This document shows positions 44,971 through 53,841 of a stretch of DNA of 64,000 nt, one piece after another. Where the stretch lies: contig JARLHI010000004.1 of assembly GCA_031292355.1 (NCBI GenBank), positions 124,001-188,000 on the forward strand. Direction: 5' to 3'. Position numbers and translations under genes: made by a program. Position 1 is the stretch's first letter. The number at the start of each line of letters is the position of its first letter. This stretch comes from Candidatus Obscuribacterales bacterium (GTDB lineage: Bacteria > Cyanobacteriota > Vampirovibrionia > Obscuribacterales > Obscuribacteraceae). Under the pieces are notes generated by a model that saw nothing but the letters and a program-made list of their open reading frames with translations, was not told where the DNA came from and did not search any database.

Positions 44971-45606
44971 TCAGTGAGAGCCCATGTCGTGAGATGTATG
45001 TATGTGGAGCGATTGCACAATCAATCTGCTTGACGCAATCCTATGTGCTGGAAAACCGCACGTCAAGCCATTCAGCATAGATGGTGTATATGCAGGCTAT
45101 GTATATTTTCATGACATAAGCGTAAGGATCGAGAATATTGTGAACAGGTGCACACTTACGCAAAGATGAGACTATTCAGAGAAAGTCGATAACCGAGATA
45201 GGCGATATCAAAGAAGCACCACTTAGGTATACGCTTGACATACGTCAATAATTATCGGTAGCGCTTTCGCACCATCCTTGATGGCAACAAAATAGAAAAT
45301 GCTGTAGAGCAAAAGCGAGGGTATTCAAAACTCGGTTAATATTTGGCATACGTCGTTTGACGCTTTCAAGGTACCGTTACCACGCCTCGTCGTGGCAACG
45401 CAGTTCGAAACCATGAACTTCTGGGCCCCCACTTTTCCACAAATGTAACGAAGGCTTTCAGCGGGTAGCCCGCCAGCTTCCCCCTGCCGGACATTAACAG
45501 GCGCTAAAGTGTGACACAGTCAATGTTTCAGGGCTCTTGAGATGCTATTATCCATCTCTTGATTTCCCGCCCAATAAGACCTTGCCCTGCTTTCGGGACA
45601 AACAAA
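44971..45606. promoter_or_regulatory. Large divergent intergenic region, min operon / MBOAT cluster
   Basis: About 635 bases, the largest gap in the window. It should contain the promoters of minC and of the acyltransferase cluster. Visible items: the inverted repeat TTGAC-ATAC-GTCAA (45235-45248); hairpins CGTC/GACG near 45350, CCACG-cctcgt-CGTGG (45380-45395) and GCGGG/CCCGC (45461-45473). The hairpins sit in what would be the acyltransferase leader. I see no tRNA or known RNA family. Confidence 0.4.
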
Positions 45607-47127
45607 GTGCTGTTCAACAGTTTTACCTATTTACTCTTCCTACCACTAGTAGTTATTTTGCACTGGCTTCTACCGAAGTCATTTCGCAAAACGCTATTGC
45701 TTGTAGCAAGCTATATCTTTTACATGCATTGGATGCCCAAATATGGACTGCTGATTCTGGCATTGACGTTAATCAACTATGGCTTCGGCTTAGCCATCAA
45801 CGCCGCGCAAGTACAAAAGAGAAAAAAAACATTTTTGGTTGTGGGCATCGTCCTCAATTTATCGTGCCTTTGCTTTTTCAAATACACAGGCTTCATTGTC
45901 GCTTCGATTTTTGACAGCCTCAAAGTCGTCTCTCCGACACTTGGCGTACACACACTCGATGCAGCAACTTCTCCGGCTTTAAAAATCATTCTGCCGTTGG
46001 GAATTTCCTTTTTCACCTTCGAATTCATTCATTACATTACCGATGTTTATCGCGGCAGTGCACCAATTCGAAATATTCGAGATTTCGCCTTATTTGCAGC
46101 CTTCTTCCCTTCTCAAATTGCTGGACCAATTAAACGATTCCAGGACTTTGTCGCCCAACTCAAAGAAGCGTCCACTTTTTCAGCCGCCTATTTTCACGAA
46201 GGAATTTTTCTTATTCTCCAGGGACTATTCAAGAAAGTAGCTCTAGGTGACAATCTTGGTGCCCTAGTCAATGCGGGCTACGCAGGCATACATACACTCA
46301 ATACAGTTGACGCCTGGATTACTGTCAGTGCTTTTACTTTGCAATTATTTTTCGATTTTGCAGGCTACACAGACATAGGCCGGGGCTCAGCCTTGCTTCT
46401 CGGTTATAAGGTTCCGGAAAATTTCAACTGGCCGTATCTTGCAGCCAATCTCACAGAATTCTGGCACCGCTGGCATATATCTCTTTCAACCTGGTTGCGT
46501 GATTATCTCTTCATTCCCCTTGGTGGCTCGCGCGGCTCGCCATGGCTTACCCGTCGCAACACATTTTTGACGATGGTGCTTGGCGGACTCTGGCATGGTG
46601 CATCCTGGAATTTTGTTTTTTGGGGAGCATTTCACGGGACTGGACTGGTTCTTTCCAAGGACTGGCACAACTTCGTCACGAAGGTTCCGTATTTGGCAAA
46701 ACTTCGCCCACATCCAGTCTGGCACTGCGCCGGAGTCTTCAGCACTGTCTTTTTCTGGCTTTTGACGGGCGTTCTCTTTAGAGCAGCGACATTGCCTGAA
46801 GCCTTGAACATGGGGCAAAACTTGTTTTTCAATCAAACAGCAAACGCAACAACAACTTCGCTTGCAGGCGGACAAATTTGCACTCAATTTTTAGAATCGA
46901 CTATACCTGCTGCACTGATCATTTATGCAATATTTTGTCTGGGAAAATATTTTGTATCCAAACTAGATGATGTCCAAATTGCCAATCCGCTTAAAGCGTT
47001 CAAAACAATAATTGAATGGACACGTCAATCTACGCCGTTTAAACTGGTCAGTTGCCTGTTTGTGGCCGTCCTTATTCTTGGGTTCGCGCCATCGCAAGTA
47101 ATTCCCTTTATCTATTTTCAATTTTGA
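45607..47127 (+). CDS. MBOAT acyltransferase, AlgI-like
   Basis: 506 residues from GTG 45607; the upstream frame to 45559 lacks a ribosome site. MBOAT proteins pass an acyl group, usually acetyl, across the inner membrane to a polysaccharide. About ten membrane helices; motifs are VLFNSFTYLLFLPLVV at the start, HRWHISLSTWLRDYLFIPLGG and WHGASWNFVFWGAFHG with the conserved His. Followed after 11 bases by an SGNH protein, the usual AlgI/AlgJ-type partner that carries out the final transfer. The polysaccharide is unknown. The following two genes are Ser/Thr kinases. Confidence 0.9.
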   Translation: MLFNSFTYLLFLPLVVILHWLLPKSFRKTLLLVASYIFYMHWMPKYGLLILALTLINYGFGLAINAAQVQKRKKTFLVVGIVLNLSCLCFFKYTGFIVASIFDSLKVVSPTLGVHTLDAATSPALKIILPLGISFFTFEFIHYITDVYRGSAPIRNIRDFALFAAFFPSQIAGPIKRFQDFVAQLKEASTFSAAYFHEGIFLILQGLFKKVALGDNLGALVNAGYAGIHTLNTVDAWITVSAFTLQLFFDFAGYTDIGRGSALLLGYKVPENFNWPYLAANLTEFWHRWHISLSTWLRDYLFIPLGGSRGSPWLTRRNTFLTMVLGGLWHGASWNFVFWGAFHGTGLVLSKDWHNFVTKVPYLAKLRPHPVWHCAGVFSTVFFWLLTGVLFRAATLPEALNMGQNLFFNQTANATTTSLAGGQICTQFLESTIPAALIIYAIFCLGKYFVSKLDDVQIANPLKAFKTIIEWTRQSTPFKLVSCLFVAVLILGFAPSQVIPFIYFQF

Positions 47128-47138
47128 GGCGATAGATA

Positions 47139-48350
47139 ATGTTGGCGCAAAAACAATTAGAAAATTTGTCAGGCAACAAACTGCCGAACCCAAAAAGGCA
47201 ACGCAGCGATTCTGCTAAGTTTTTGTTTGACATCATATCTGGTGCGCTGATTTTTCTCATTTTGCTGATTGTTGGCATATTCCTTCTCGAAACCGTCTTT
47301 AGACTTGCTCGTATTGGGGAAGGCGAATCGCTGGAACCAAGTCAGACACTTGGTTGTATCCATATGCCAGGAAAGATGGTGACCTTTCGTCTGGAAGGAT
47401 ATTCGCATGAAAATTTGAGTAGTCAAAGAATGCGCGATGTAGAACACGACATCGTCAAGCCCGCTGGCGTGAAACGTATTGCTGTTCTTGGTGACTCAAC
47501 CACTGAAGGACTGCAAGTTTCTATGGATGAGACTTACGCCAGGCAATTACAAAACAGATTGAACGCGAATCCCATTGGTTACAATAAGTCAGACAGGTTC
47601 GAAGTTTTAAATTTTGGTTGCGCGAGCTACTCAACCGGACAAGAACGTTTGCTCTACCAACAACAGGTGCGGCAATTCAAACCAGACACTGTCGTTGTTC
47701 TCTATAATTTTGGTGACTCAGCCGAAAATATTTTCGTGCCTCAATCAGCAGATCATGTTACGCCACGCCCTTACTTTCATCTGGAAAAGGGCACCGAGGA
47801 CAGCACATCGCTCTACCTGGTAGAAGACGATTCCGTTTTGAAAATGAATACCGATGTTTTGCAGCCTAATCCCATAATGGATTACATCCGTCGAGAAAGT
47901 CGAATTTTTGGAGTGCTGAGCCAACAGAACTTGATGTTGTCGATTAACGAACCTCTATACACCAAGATCAAACGCGTCATCGGAAAAATCCCATTTCCTG
48001 GCACTGTTCGCCACTCTACAGCAATTATTCATCCAGCTTACGATCTGCCTGACGCCATGCAGGTTACTGCAAAAATTTTCAGTGAACTAAATTCAGAGGT
48101 TCAAAAAGACGGCGCTCGCCTAATTGTCGTCACCTTCCCGAATATGGGTGCCGACCCTACTTTTGAGAAAGAAGAGGCCGTACTAAAGGAAACAGGACGA
48201 AAACAAAACTTTGCGGTCATTAGTTTGACGAAAGCATTTTTGCAAACAGCCAATTCTCCCAATTTATTTTTAAGATACCACTTCTCCAAATACGGTCACG
48301 GTGTTGTCGCCAACGTTTTAAGTTCTTTCATCGAGAAGCAAAAACCGTGA
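47139..48350 (+). CDS. SGNH/GDSL-like membrane-anchored protein, AlgJ-like partner
   Basis: 403 residues. One N-terminal membrane helix (about 30-52), then an SGNH-type domain: block I is AVLGDSTTEG (S120), and block V near the C-terminus is RYHFSKYGHG. The position three before the block V His, normally Asp, is Leu (LRYH). It is probably the periplasmic part that, with the MBOAT protein, O-acylates a polysaccharide, or removes acyl groups. It starts 11 bases after the MBOAT gene, and its TGA overlaps the GTG of the kinase gene (GTGA). Confidence 0.82.
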   Translation: MLAQKQLENLSGNKLPNPKRQRSDSAKFLFDIISGALIFLILLIVGIFLLETVFRLARIGEGESLEPSQTLGCIHMPGKMVTFRLEGYSHENLSSQRMRDVEHDIVKPAGVKRIAVLGDSTTEGLQVSMDETYARQLQNRLNANPIGYNKSDRFEVLNFGCASYSTGQERLLYQQQVRQFKPDTVVVLYNFGDSAENIFVPQSADHVTPRPYFHLEKGTEDSTSLYLVEDDSVLKMNTDVLQPNPIMDYIRRESRIFGVLSQQNLMLSINEPLYTKIKRVIGKIPFPGTVRHSTAIIHPAYDLPDAMQVTAKIFSELNSEVQKDGARLIVVTFPNMGADPTFEKEEAVLKETGRKQNFAVISLTKAFLQTANSPNLFLRYHFSKYGHGVVANVLSSFIEKQKP

Positions 48351-49327
48351 ATTCAAACAATCCAGGTAATTCTGGAGAACCCGCTCCCAAACCATTTACT
48401 GATGAAGTAAACGAGCTTTTGCAAAGCGTAAAAGGTCGAACACTGGGTGGTCGCTATATCGTCTCAGATATTCTTGGCGTCGGTGGTATGAGCGTGATCC
48501 TAATGGGCCGCGACATCCTCACAAACAGTTCAGTGGCGCTCAAAACACTCAAACCGTCGCTCAATCATGAACCATTTATGGTGGCAAGATTCCAGCGAGA
48601 AATTGTCAGTCTGGCTAAACTGGACCATCCTAATGTGGTCGGGGCACAAGACTGTGTCAGTTCGGAGTCCGGTCAGCCATTTATAGTGATGGAATATTTG
48701 CACGGCTATACTCTGGACGATTTAATCCAGCAGCATGGTCCCCTGCCACTGACCCGACTGAATCCTATTTTTCAGCAAGTCTGTGACGCGCTCAAGCACG
48801 CGCACGGACAGGGAGTGATTCATAAAGATCTAAAGCCGGCAAATATCATGCTTGTCGCCGATGGTCACAAGGAAATCGTCAAAGTCTTCGACTTTGGACT
48901 GTCTAAAATTCTCGAAGAAGAACCAATGCGTCGCACAGCCAAAGGGACAGTGGTGGGCTCGGCGGCGTACATGAGTCCTGAGCAATGTCACGCAGAAAAT
49001 GAGCACGCCATTGATGAGCGCTCTGATGTTTACCAGATTGGCGCAGTGATGTACGAGGCATTTACGGGTCGCGTGCCTTTTTACAAAGCCAGAAACACGG
49101 AAATATTAAACAAACACATTTACGAATATCCACCCTCGTTTGCCTCGGTCATACCAGAAAATCCCGGCCCGTCTATATTTGAAGCAATCGTCTTCATCGC
49201 CATGGCCAAGGCGCCCGAAGAGCGGTTTCAAAACATGGATGAACTAAAAGCAGCTCTGGATGCCGTTTTCAACGGATCGGACACTGTACAAGAAAGTCTT
49301 CTCAAGCGCCGTCGTAAGCTCCAATAG
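48347..49327 (+). CDS. Ser/Thr protein kinase
   Basis: 326 residues, Hanks-type kinase with all main motifs: Gly loop GVGGMS, VALK (K66), HKD in HKDLKPAN (159-161), DFG (182) and SPE in place of APE. It has a short N-terminal extension, no membrane helix and no extra domain. Translationally coupled to the SGNH gene by a 4-base overlap, so kinase and acyltransferase genes are made together. Substrates unknown; acylation proteins are the obvious first guess. Confidence 0.93.
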   Translation: MNSNNPGNSGEPAPKPFTDEVNELLQSVKGRTLGGRYIVSDILGVGGMSVILMGRDILTNSSVALKTLKPSLNHEPFMVARFQREIVSLAKLDHPNVVGAQDCVSSESGQPFIVMEYLHGYTLDDLIQQHGPLPLTRLNPIFQQVCDALKHAHGQGVIHKDLKPANIMLVADGHKEIVKVFDFGLSKILEEEPMRRTAKGTVVGSAAYMSPEQCHAENEHAIDERSDVYQIGAVMYEAFTGRVPFYKARNTEILNKHIYEYPPSFASVIPENPGPSIFEAIVFIAMAKAPEERFQNMDELKAALDAVFNGSDTVQESLLKRRRKLQ

Positions 49328-49387
49328 AATCAGCCCACCAGGTAATTTTTAATCCACGCGAATTTTATTCTATTCACTCTTTTTAGA

Positions 49388-51133
49388 TTGAAAACAAACC
49401 CTCACGGGAAAATCATAGGAGAGGCGTATTTTGCAATCCTGGTCAAACAAGTGGAAGAAGACGACTCTTTAGAAAAAAATACGTCACGATTTGACGAAAC
49501 TCAGCTATCTGATAGCCGAGTCAGTGGCGCGCGCGGCACCGAGCCAGCTACTATTCGTCGGATTATGATAGTCGATGACTTGGACATCATCAGACGTGGG
49601 TTGCAACTGGTTTTCGAAAAGACATCAGATCTAAGAGTGGTCGCCGAAGCGAGCGACGGCTTCAGCGCAGTTAAAACCGCCTTGAGCGTAAAACCAGATC
49701 TGGTCTTGCTGGATATCAATATTTCTGGTTTGGACGGCGTAGAAGCGGTCAGTCGGATCAAAGAACATTTGCCCAAAACGCGCATCATCATGTTTACGTC
49801 ACAAGAAGACGACGACCTGGTCATGGCCTCGTTTGGCGCCGGCGCTGATGGCTTTTGTTTGAAGAATATATCCTTTGAAGAATTGCAATCTGCTATTTAC
49901 AGCGTCCTCGCTGGAAATTCCTGGATAGATCCACGTGTAGTCAATCGTCTAATAGAAAAAGAAAAGCCCATTAATTCGGCTGTGGCTGAAGCTGGCAAAT
50001 CAAATTTGAGTGAAGCCGATTTGTATATGCTCAAAATGATTGAGCAGGGCAATACGCATGAGCAGACGGCAAAGCGTATGAATATTTCAGTCAGTGAGCT
50101 GAGGGAAAAATTACGTCATCTTATTGAAAAGCTGTTCGCCTCAGATCCAGCAACCAACCGCCCCAGTCCGCGCGTACAGCTGGAAGAGCGGCTGGGTGCA
50201 AGAAGTGATGCCGACGATGAAAGTCGCATGGAGAGCAGCCTCGACACCCACCATAGTGAAGGTATTTTGACTGCCTTACCACCTGGCAGCATTTTTGACC
50301 GACGTTATCGCATCGAACACGTTTTGGGTCGAGGCGGCATGGGTATTGTCTATCGCGCCAAACATATCCACATGCAACGTTCGGTGGCCATCAAGGTGCT
50401 TTACCCGCAGCATGGCACAAATTTGAAATTGATCAGGAGATTGCAGCAAGAATCGCGTGCGGCAAGCGCCCTGCAACATGCCAATATTGTCAGTGTCCAC
50501 GACTTCGGTTTGACAGAACAGGGGCATCCTTTCCTAATCATGGATTATGTCGATGGTGACTCGCTCGACCGCTGGATTCGCGTGAAAGGCGGTATGTCCA
50601 TACATCAATATATGGATGTATTTATGCAGGTCGCGAACGCGCTTTCAGCTACGCACATGCAAGGAATCGTCCATTGCGATTTAAAACCAAGCAATATTAT
50701 GCTTGACGGCAATATCAATCATGGCTTCGTACCGCAATTAGTGGATTTTGGTTTGGCTGTGATTATGCCAACCAGCAAAAACGTTTATGACCAGCAAACT
50801 CAATCTTTCGATGTGTTGGGCAGTCCGCTATATATGAGCCCCGAGCAGTGCGAAGGTACTCCTCTCGATTTTAGAACCGATATATATTCTTTGGGCTGCA
50901 TCATGTACGAGGCCCTGACTGGACGTCCCGTTTTCGAATCCACAACGCCCTATCAGTTATTCCACAAGCATGTAAACGCAGCTCCCGAACCGTTCTCAGT
51001 CGTAGCACCAGACGCTGAAATTCCTCGAGAACTCGAGGTAATTGTGATGCGTTGTCTGCAAAAGAAGCCCGACAATCGGTTCGCTTCAGCCTCTGCTATT
51101 GCCAGTGATTTGCGCAAATTACTGGCTGTTTAA
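49388..51133 (+). CDS. Response regulator (REC-HTH) fused to a Ser/Thr kinase
   Basis: 581 residues. Residues 55-175 are a NarL-type receiver (D63/D64, phosphoacceptor D109, T136, K159). About 205-250 resemble a LuxR-type HTH (LSEADLYMLKMIEQGNTHEQTAKRM). From 300 to the end a complete Ser/Thr kinase follows: GRGGMG, VAIK (K336), HCD (429-431), DFG (453) and SPE. So a two-component receiver, DNA-binding motif and Hanks kinase sit in one chain. Start is uncertain: TTG 49388 or GTG 49451, neither with a clear ribosome site; a strong AGGAGAGG at 49417 precedes a 13-codon TTG frame. It follows the kinase gene by 60 bases. Confidence 0.88.
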   Translation: MKTNPHGKIIGEAYFAILVKQVEEDDSLEKNTSRFDETQLSDSRVSGARGTEPATIRRIMIVDDLDIIRRGLQLVFEKTSDLRVVAEASDGFSAVKTALSVKPDLVLLDINISGLDGVEAVSRIKEHLPKTRIIMFTSQEDDDLVMASFGAGADGFCLKNISFEELQSAIYSVLAGNSWIDPRVVNRLIEKEKPINSAVAEAGKSNLSEADLYMLKMIEQGNTHEQTAKRMNISVSELREKLRHLIEKLFASDPATNRPSPRVQLEERLGARSDADDESRMESSLDTHHSEGILTALPPGSIFDRRYRIEHVLGRGGMGIVYRAKHIHMQRSVAIKVLYPQHGTNLKLIRRLQQESRAASALQHANIVSVHDFGLTEQGHPFLIMDYVDGDSLDRWIRVKGGMSIHQYMDVFMQVANALSATHMQGIVHCDLKPSNIMLDGNINHGFVPQLVDFGLAVIMPTSKNVYDQQTQSFDVLGSPLYMSPEQCEGTPLDFRTDIYSLGCIMYEALTGRPVFESTTPYQLFHKHVNAAPEPFSVVAPDAEIPRELEVIVMRCLQKKPDNRFASASAIASDLRKLLAV

Positions 51134-51144
51134 AAGAGAGAGCA

Positions 51145-52461
51145 TTAAGTAATTCGCTTTGTGTCTTTCAAAAACGGAATTGTTTCGAACTTTTTGCCCA
51201 GGATTTCGGCGTGGTCGACATTGAACCATTTATCGAGAATGCTCGCATAAATCTTCCGGAAATCCATTTGATATTTCAAATCACCGTTGTCTAAATCGTT
51301 CAGGCTCGCCGGTTCTCCATAAATGCCACCACGTACCGCACCGCCAATCACCATGCATGGCTCGGCCGTGCCATGGTCTGTGCCATTGCTGCCATTTTCA
51401 CCAACACGGCGGCCAAATTCCGAAAAGACAAAAGTAAGCACTTCGTTCTCGCATTTATGAGCGCTAAGATCTGCATAAAATGCGGCAATAGAATCAGACA
51501 ATTGACGCAGCTGCGCTCCCTGCCCTTGCAGTTGCTTAGTGTGAGTATCAAAGCCATCCAAACTTACGGTGTAAACTTTGGCGTTGACACTGCCTGTAAT
51601 CATCTGGGCAATGAACTTCAAACCGTTGCCGAGTTTTCCCTGTGGATAGTTGGCGCCCTGTCTGTAACCGGAAATTACACTGAGCAAATGGTCAGAGGCT
51701 TTACTCGCTTCCATTCCAGCTTCTGTCAATAACTCTACATGTGGGCGTTTCAAAGCAAAATCAGAATATATATCGGAAAACGCCTTCAGCTGAGCGTTTC
51801 GGTCGCCAGCATACTGCGGATCTGTGCGAAATTGAAAATCGGCGACATTGCTCACCGAAGGCACCGCAAATTTATGTGAGACAAGTGTCATTGGCAAAAC
51901 CGAATCGATATTCACCGCTGGCAATACCGAATGCAAATCAGCATTGTCTTTGTGCTGACTGCTCAAATCAAGCAAACGTCCTAACCAGCCGGTTGAACCT
52001 ATGATGTCTGGCTGCGCTGTTTGCCAAATTTCAATCGAGCGAAAATGCGACCGATTGGGATTTGGATAACCGCAGGCTTGAACGATGGCAACATGCCCTT
52101 TCTCATATAAACCGGCGAGCGCAGACATCTGCGGATTCAAGCCAATTTTGCCATTTAGATTAATCGCTTCGCCAGGCTTAATCGCAATGGTCGGGCGCAG
52201 ATCATAGTATTTACCGGTACCATAAGGCACCACCATGTTCAAGCCGTCATTGCCACCGCTCAATTGAATGACGACAATTGATCTTGTGATCCTGGCAGGG
52301 CGTGTTAAATTCACAGCACCGGCAGCGAGTTTGAATATTTCGAGTGGGCTCAAGCAAAGACCAAGGCTTGCAGCTCCAGCGCTAAAAAGAAGCTTGCGGC
52401 GCGAAGGAGACTGAATTCCAGCTAATAGGTCGTTTTCTGCGCTCACATCAATCATCCTCAA
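51145..52461 (-). CDS. DUF1501 family protein
   Basis: 438 residues. The DUF1501 family is related to the sulfatase/alkaline phosphatase fold and is usually encoded with DUF1800, as here. A Tat-like signal (SPSRRKLLFSAGAASLGL) is followed by GGNDGLNMVVPYG and, near the C-terminus, FSEFGRRVGENGSNGTDHG, typical of the family. It may act in the periplasm on proteins or polymers, but its function is not known. It overlaps the DUF1800 gene by 4 bases. Confidence 0.9.
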   Translation of the reverse strand: MRMIDVSAENDLLAGIQSPSRRKLLFSAGAASLGLCLSPLEIFKLAAGAVNLTRPARITRSIVVIQLSGGNDGLNMVVPYGTGKYYDLRPTIAIKPGEAINLNGKIGLNPQMSALAGLYEKGHVAIVQACGYPNPNRSHFRSIEIWQTAQPDIIGSTGWLGRLLDLSSQHKDNADLHSVLPAVNIDSVLPMTLVSHKFAVPSVSNVADFQFRTDPQYAGDRNAQLKAFSDIYSDFALKRPHVELLTEAGMEASKASDHLLSVISGYRQGANYPQGKLGNGLKFIAQMITGSVNAKVYTVSLDGFDTHTKQLQGQGAQLRQLSDSIAAFYADLSAHKCENEVLTFVFSEFGRRVGENGSNGTDHGTAEPCMVIGGAVRGGIYGEPASLNDLDNGDLKYQMDFRKIYASILDKWFNVDHAEILGKKFETIPFLKDTKRIT

Positions 52462-53828
52462 GACAGTTGATACACGGGCAAGGTCATTATCAAATGTACC
52501 AGACCGCGCAACTTTGCATCGAGCATTTTTTCATCAGCGGTAACCGAACCGTGCTTAGCGTCCGTGCCACTGCTGACATATTCAATCAAACGCGTTCTCG
52601 TCTTTTCAGGCACATCAGCATCGACGAGTAATCTCAAAAAATAATCGACCATATCGGTTGATGTTTTCATACCCTGACGGTAAGCAAATTGACTGGGCAA
52701 TAATTCACGCCTTAATTCATCAAATTTTTGCGTCGTGATGTTCGTGGCAAAATTAAAACGTTGCATCATCGTCTGACTGGAAATCCAGGCATCACCTCCG
52801 TCCCATCCTTTAACGCTTGGTGGTTCGAAAAGATTTTGGCCCATACTGGCCATCGTTCCAGGAAGATCCATGTCTATTTTGTTCAAGCGCAAAGTTTTGA
52901 CAGTGCCGACGACAAGCTCGACGGGGCTTTTGATTTTGGCGTGATAGGCCCTTGAAGAAAAGAATGATGAATCGGCAAAAATAATCTCTAGCATCGGTCT
53001 GATTTGATTGCCACTTTTGGTATACGCATAAGCTACTCGCTCGATGAATTCTGGCTCTGGATTATCATAAGCAAAAAACGTAATTAGTTTCTTAGCCAGA
53101 TATTTTGCCGTCGCCGGTTCCTTAACCAGGGTATGAATTATATCTTCGCCATTGAAGTCACCACTTCTTCCAAGAAATTCCTTGACGCCATGGTCATGCT
53201 GTTTTTCGTCGAAGAAGAAAGCACCATTTTTGGTATGCCAACCAGTAAAAGCGCGAGCACCTTCTTTAATGTCTTTTTCAGTGTAATTGCCAATGCCCAT
53301 CGTAAATAGCTCCATCACCTCGCGAGCATAATTCTCGTTGGGACGACCTTTCACATTTTCCTGGTTGTCTAGATAAATGATCATTGCTGGATCTTTCGAC
53401 ACTCCGAGCAACAGTGATTCAAAATTGCCCAGAGCATTTGCCCTAAATAGCTGATTCTGCCTGTACATCGCTAAGGGATCACGAATTTTTTGATCTGAAT
53501 TGGCAAAATGTCCATGCCAGAACAAAGTCATTTTTTCTTCGAGTGGTTTGTTCGAATAAGTCATTCTGGCAATCCACCATTTTTTCAAACTAGATGGATT
53601 GGAAAAATCGTAGTGCTCGCGCGCGAGCATAGCATCGAGAGTGCCATTGTGCACAAGATCGGGAAAAAGCAATTCGTGCAATGTCGCTTTGTAGCCAAGC
53701 GACCTATAACGAGTCAATTCCTGATAGCTAGCGCTGAAGCCTGCTCGTCGAAGAAGATGAGCGATCCAGAATTCATCTCGTTTGGGTGCTGCAGAACCCA
53801 TCTTCTGTACCTGCGATGCTGCGTACAA
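52458..53828 (-). CDS. DUF1800 family protein
   Basis: 456 residues with the family pattern HLLRRAGFSAS near the N-terminus, FWHGHFANS, LYRQNQLFRANALGNF, AREVMELFTMGIGNYTEKDI and FTGW. Usually found with a DUF1501 partner. No signal peptide is obvious. It lies upstream of DUF1501 and overlaps it (ATGA), so the two are translated together. Function unknown. Confidence 0.92.
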   Translation of the reverse strand: MYAASQVQKMGSAAPKRDEFWIAHLLRRAGFSASYQELTRYRSLGYKATLHELLFPDLVHNGTLDAMLAREHYDFSNPSSLKKWWIARMTYSNKPLEEKMTLFWHGHFANSDQKIRDPLAMYRQNQLFRANALGNFESLLLGVSKDPAMIIYLDNQENVKGRPNENYAREVMELFTMGIGNYTEKDIKEGARAFTGWHTKNGAFFFDEKQHDHGVKEFLGRSGDFNGEDIIHTLVKEPATAKYLAKKLITFFAYDNPEPEFIERVAYAYTKSGNQIRPMLEIIFADSSFFSSRAYHAKIKSPVELVVGTVKTLRLNKIDMDLPGTMASMGQNLFEPPSVKGWDGGDAWISSQTMMQRFNFATNITTQKFDELRRELLPSQFAYRQGMKTSTDMVDYFLRLLVDADVPEKTRTRLIEYVSSGTDAKHGSVTADEKMLDAKLRGLVHLIMTLPVYQLS

Positions 53829-53841
53829 CGCTTTAGGCGTC

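Noticed and set aside
45537..45914. 125-codon frame overlapping the acyltransferase start
   Set aside because: Different frame from the MBOAT protein and no family pattern.
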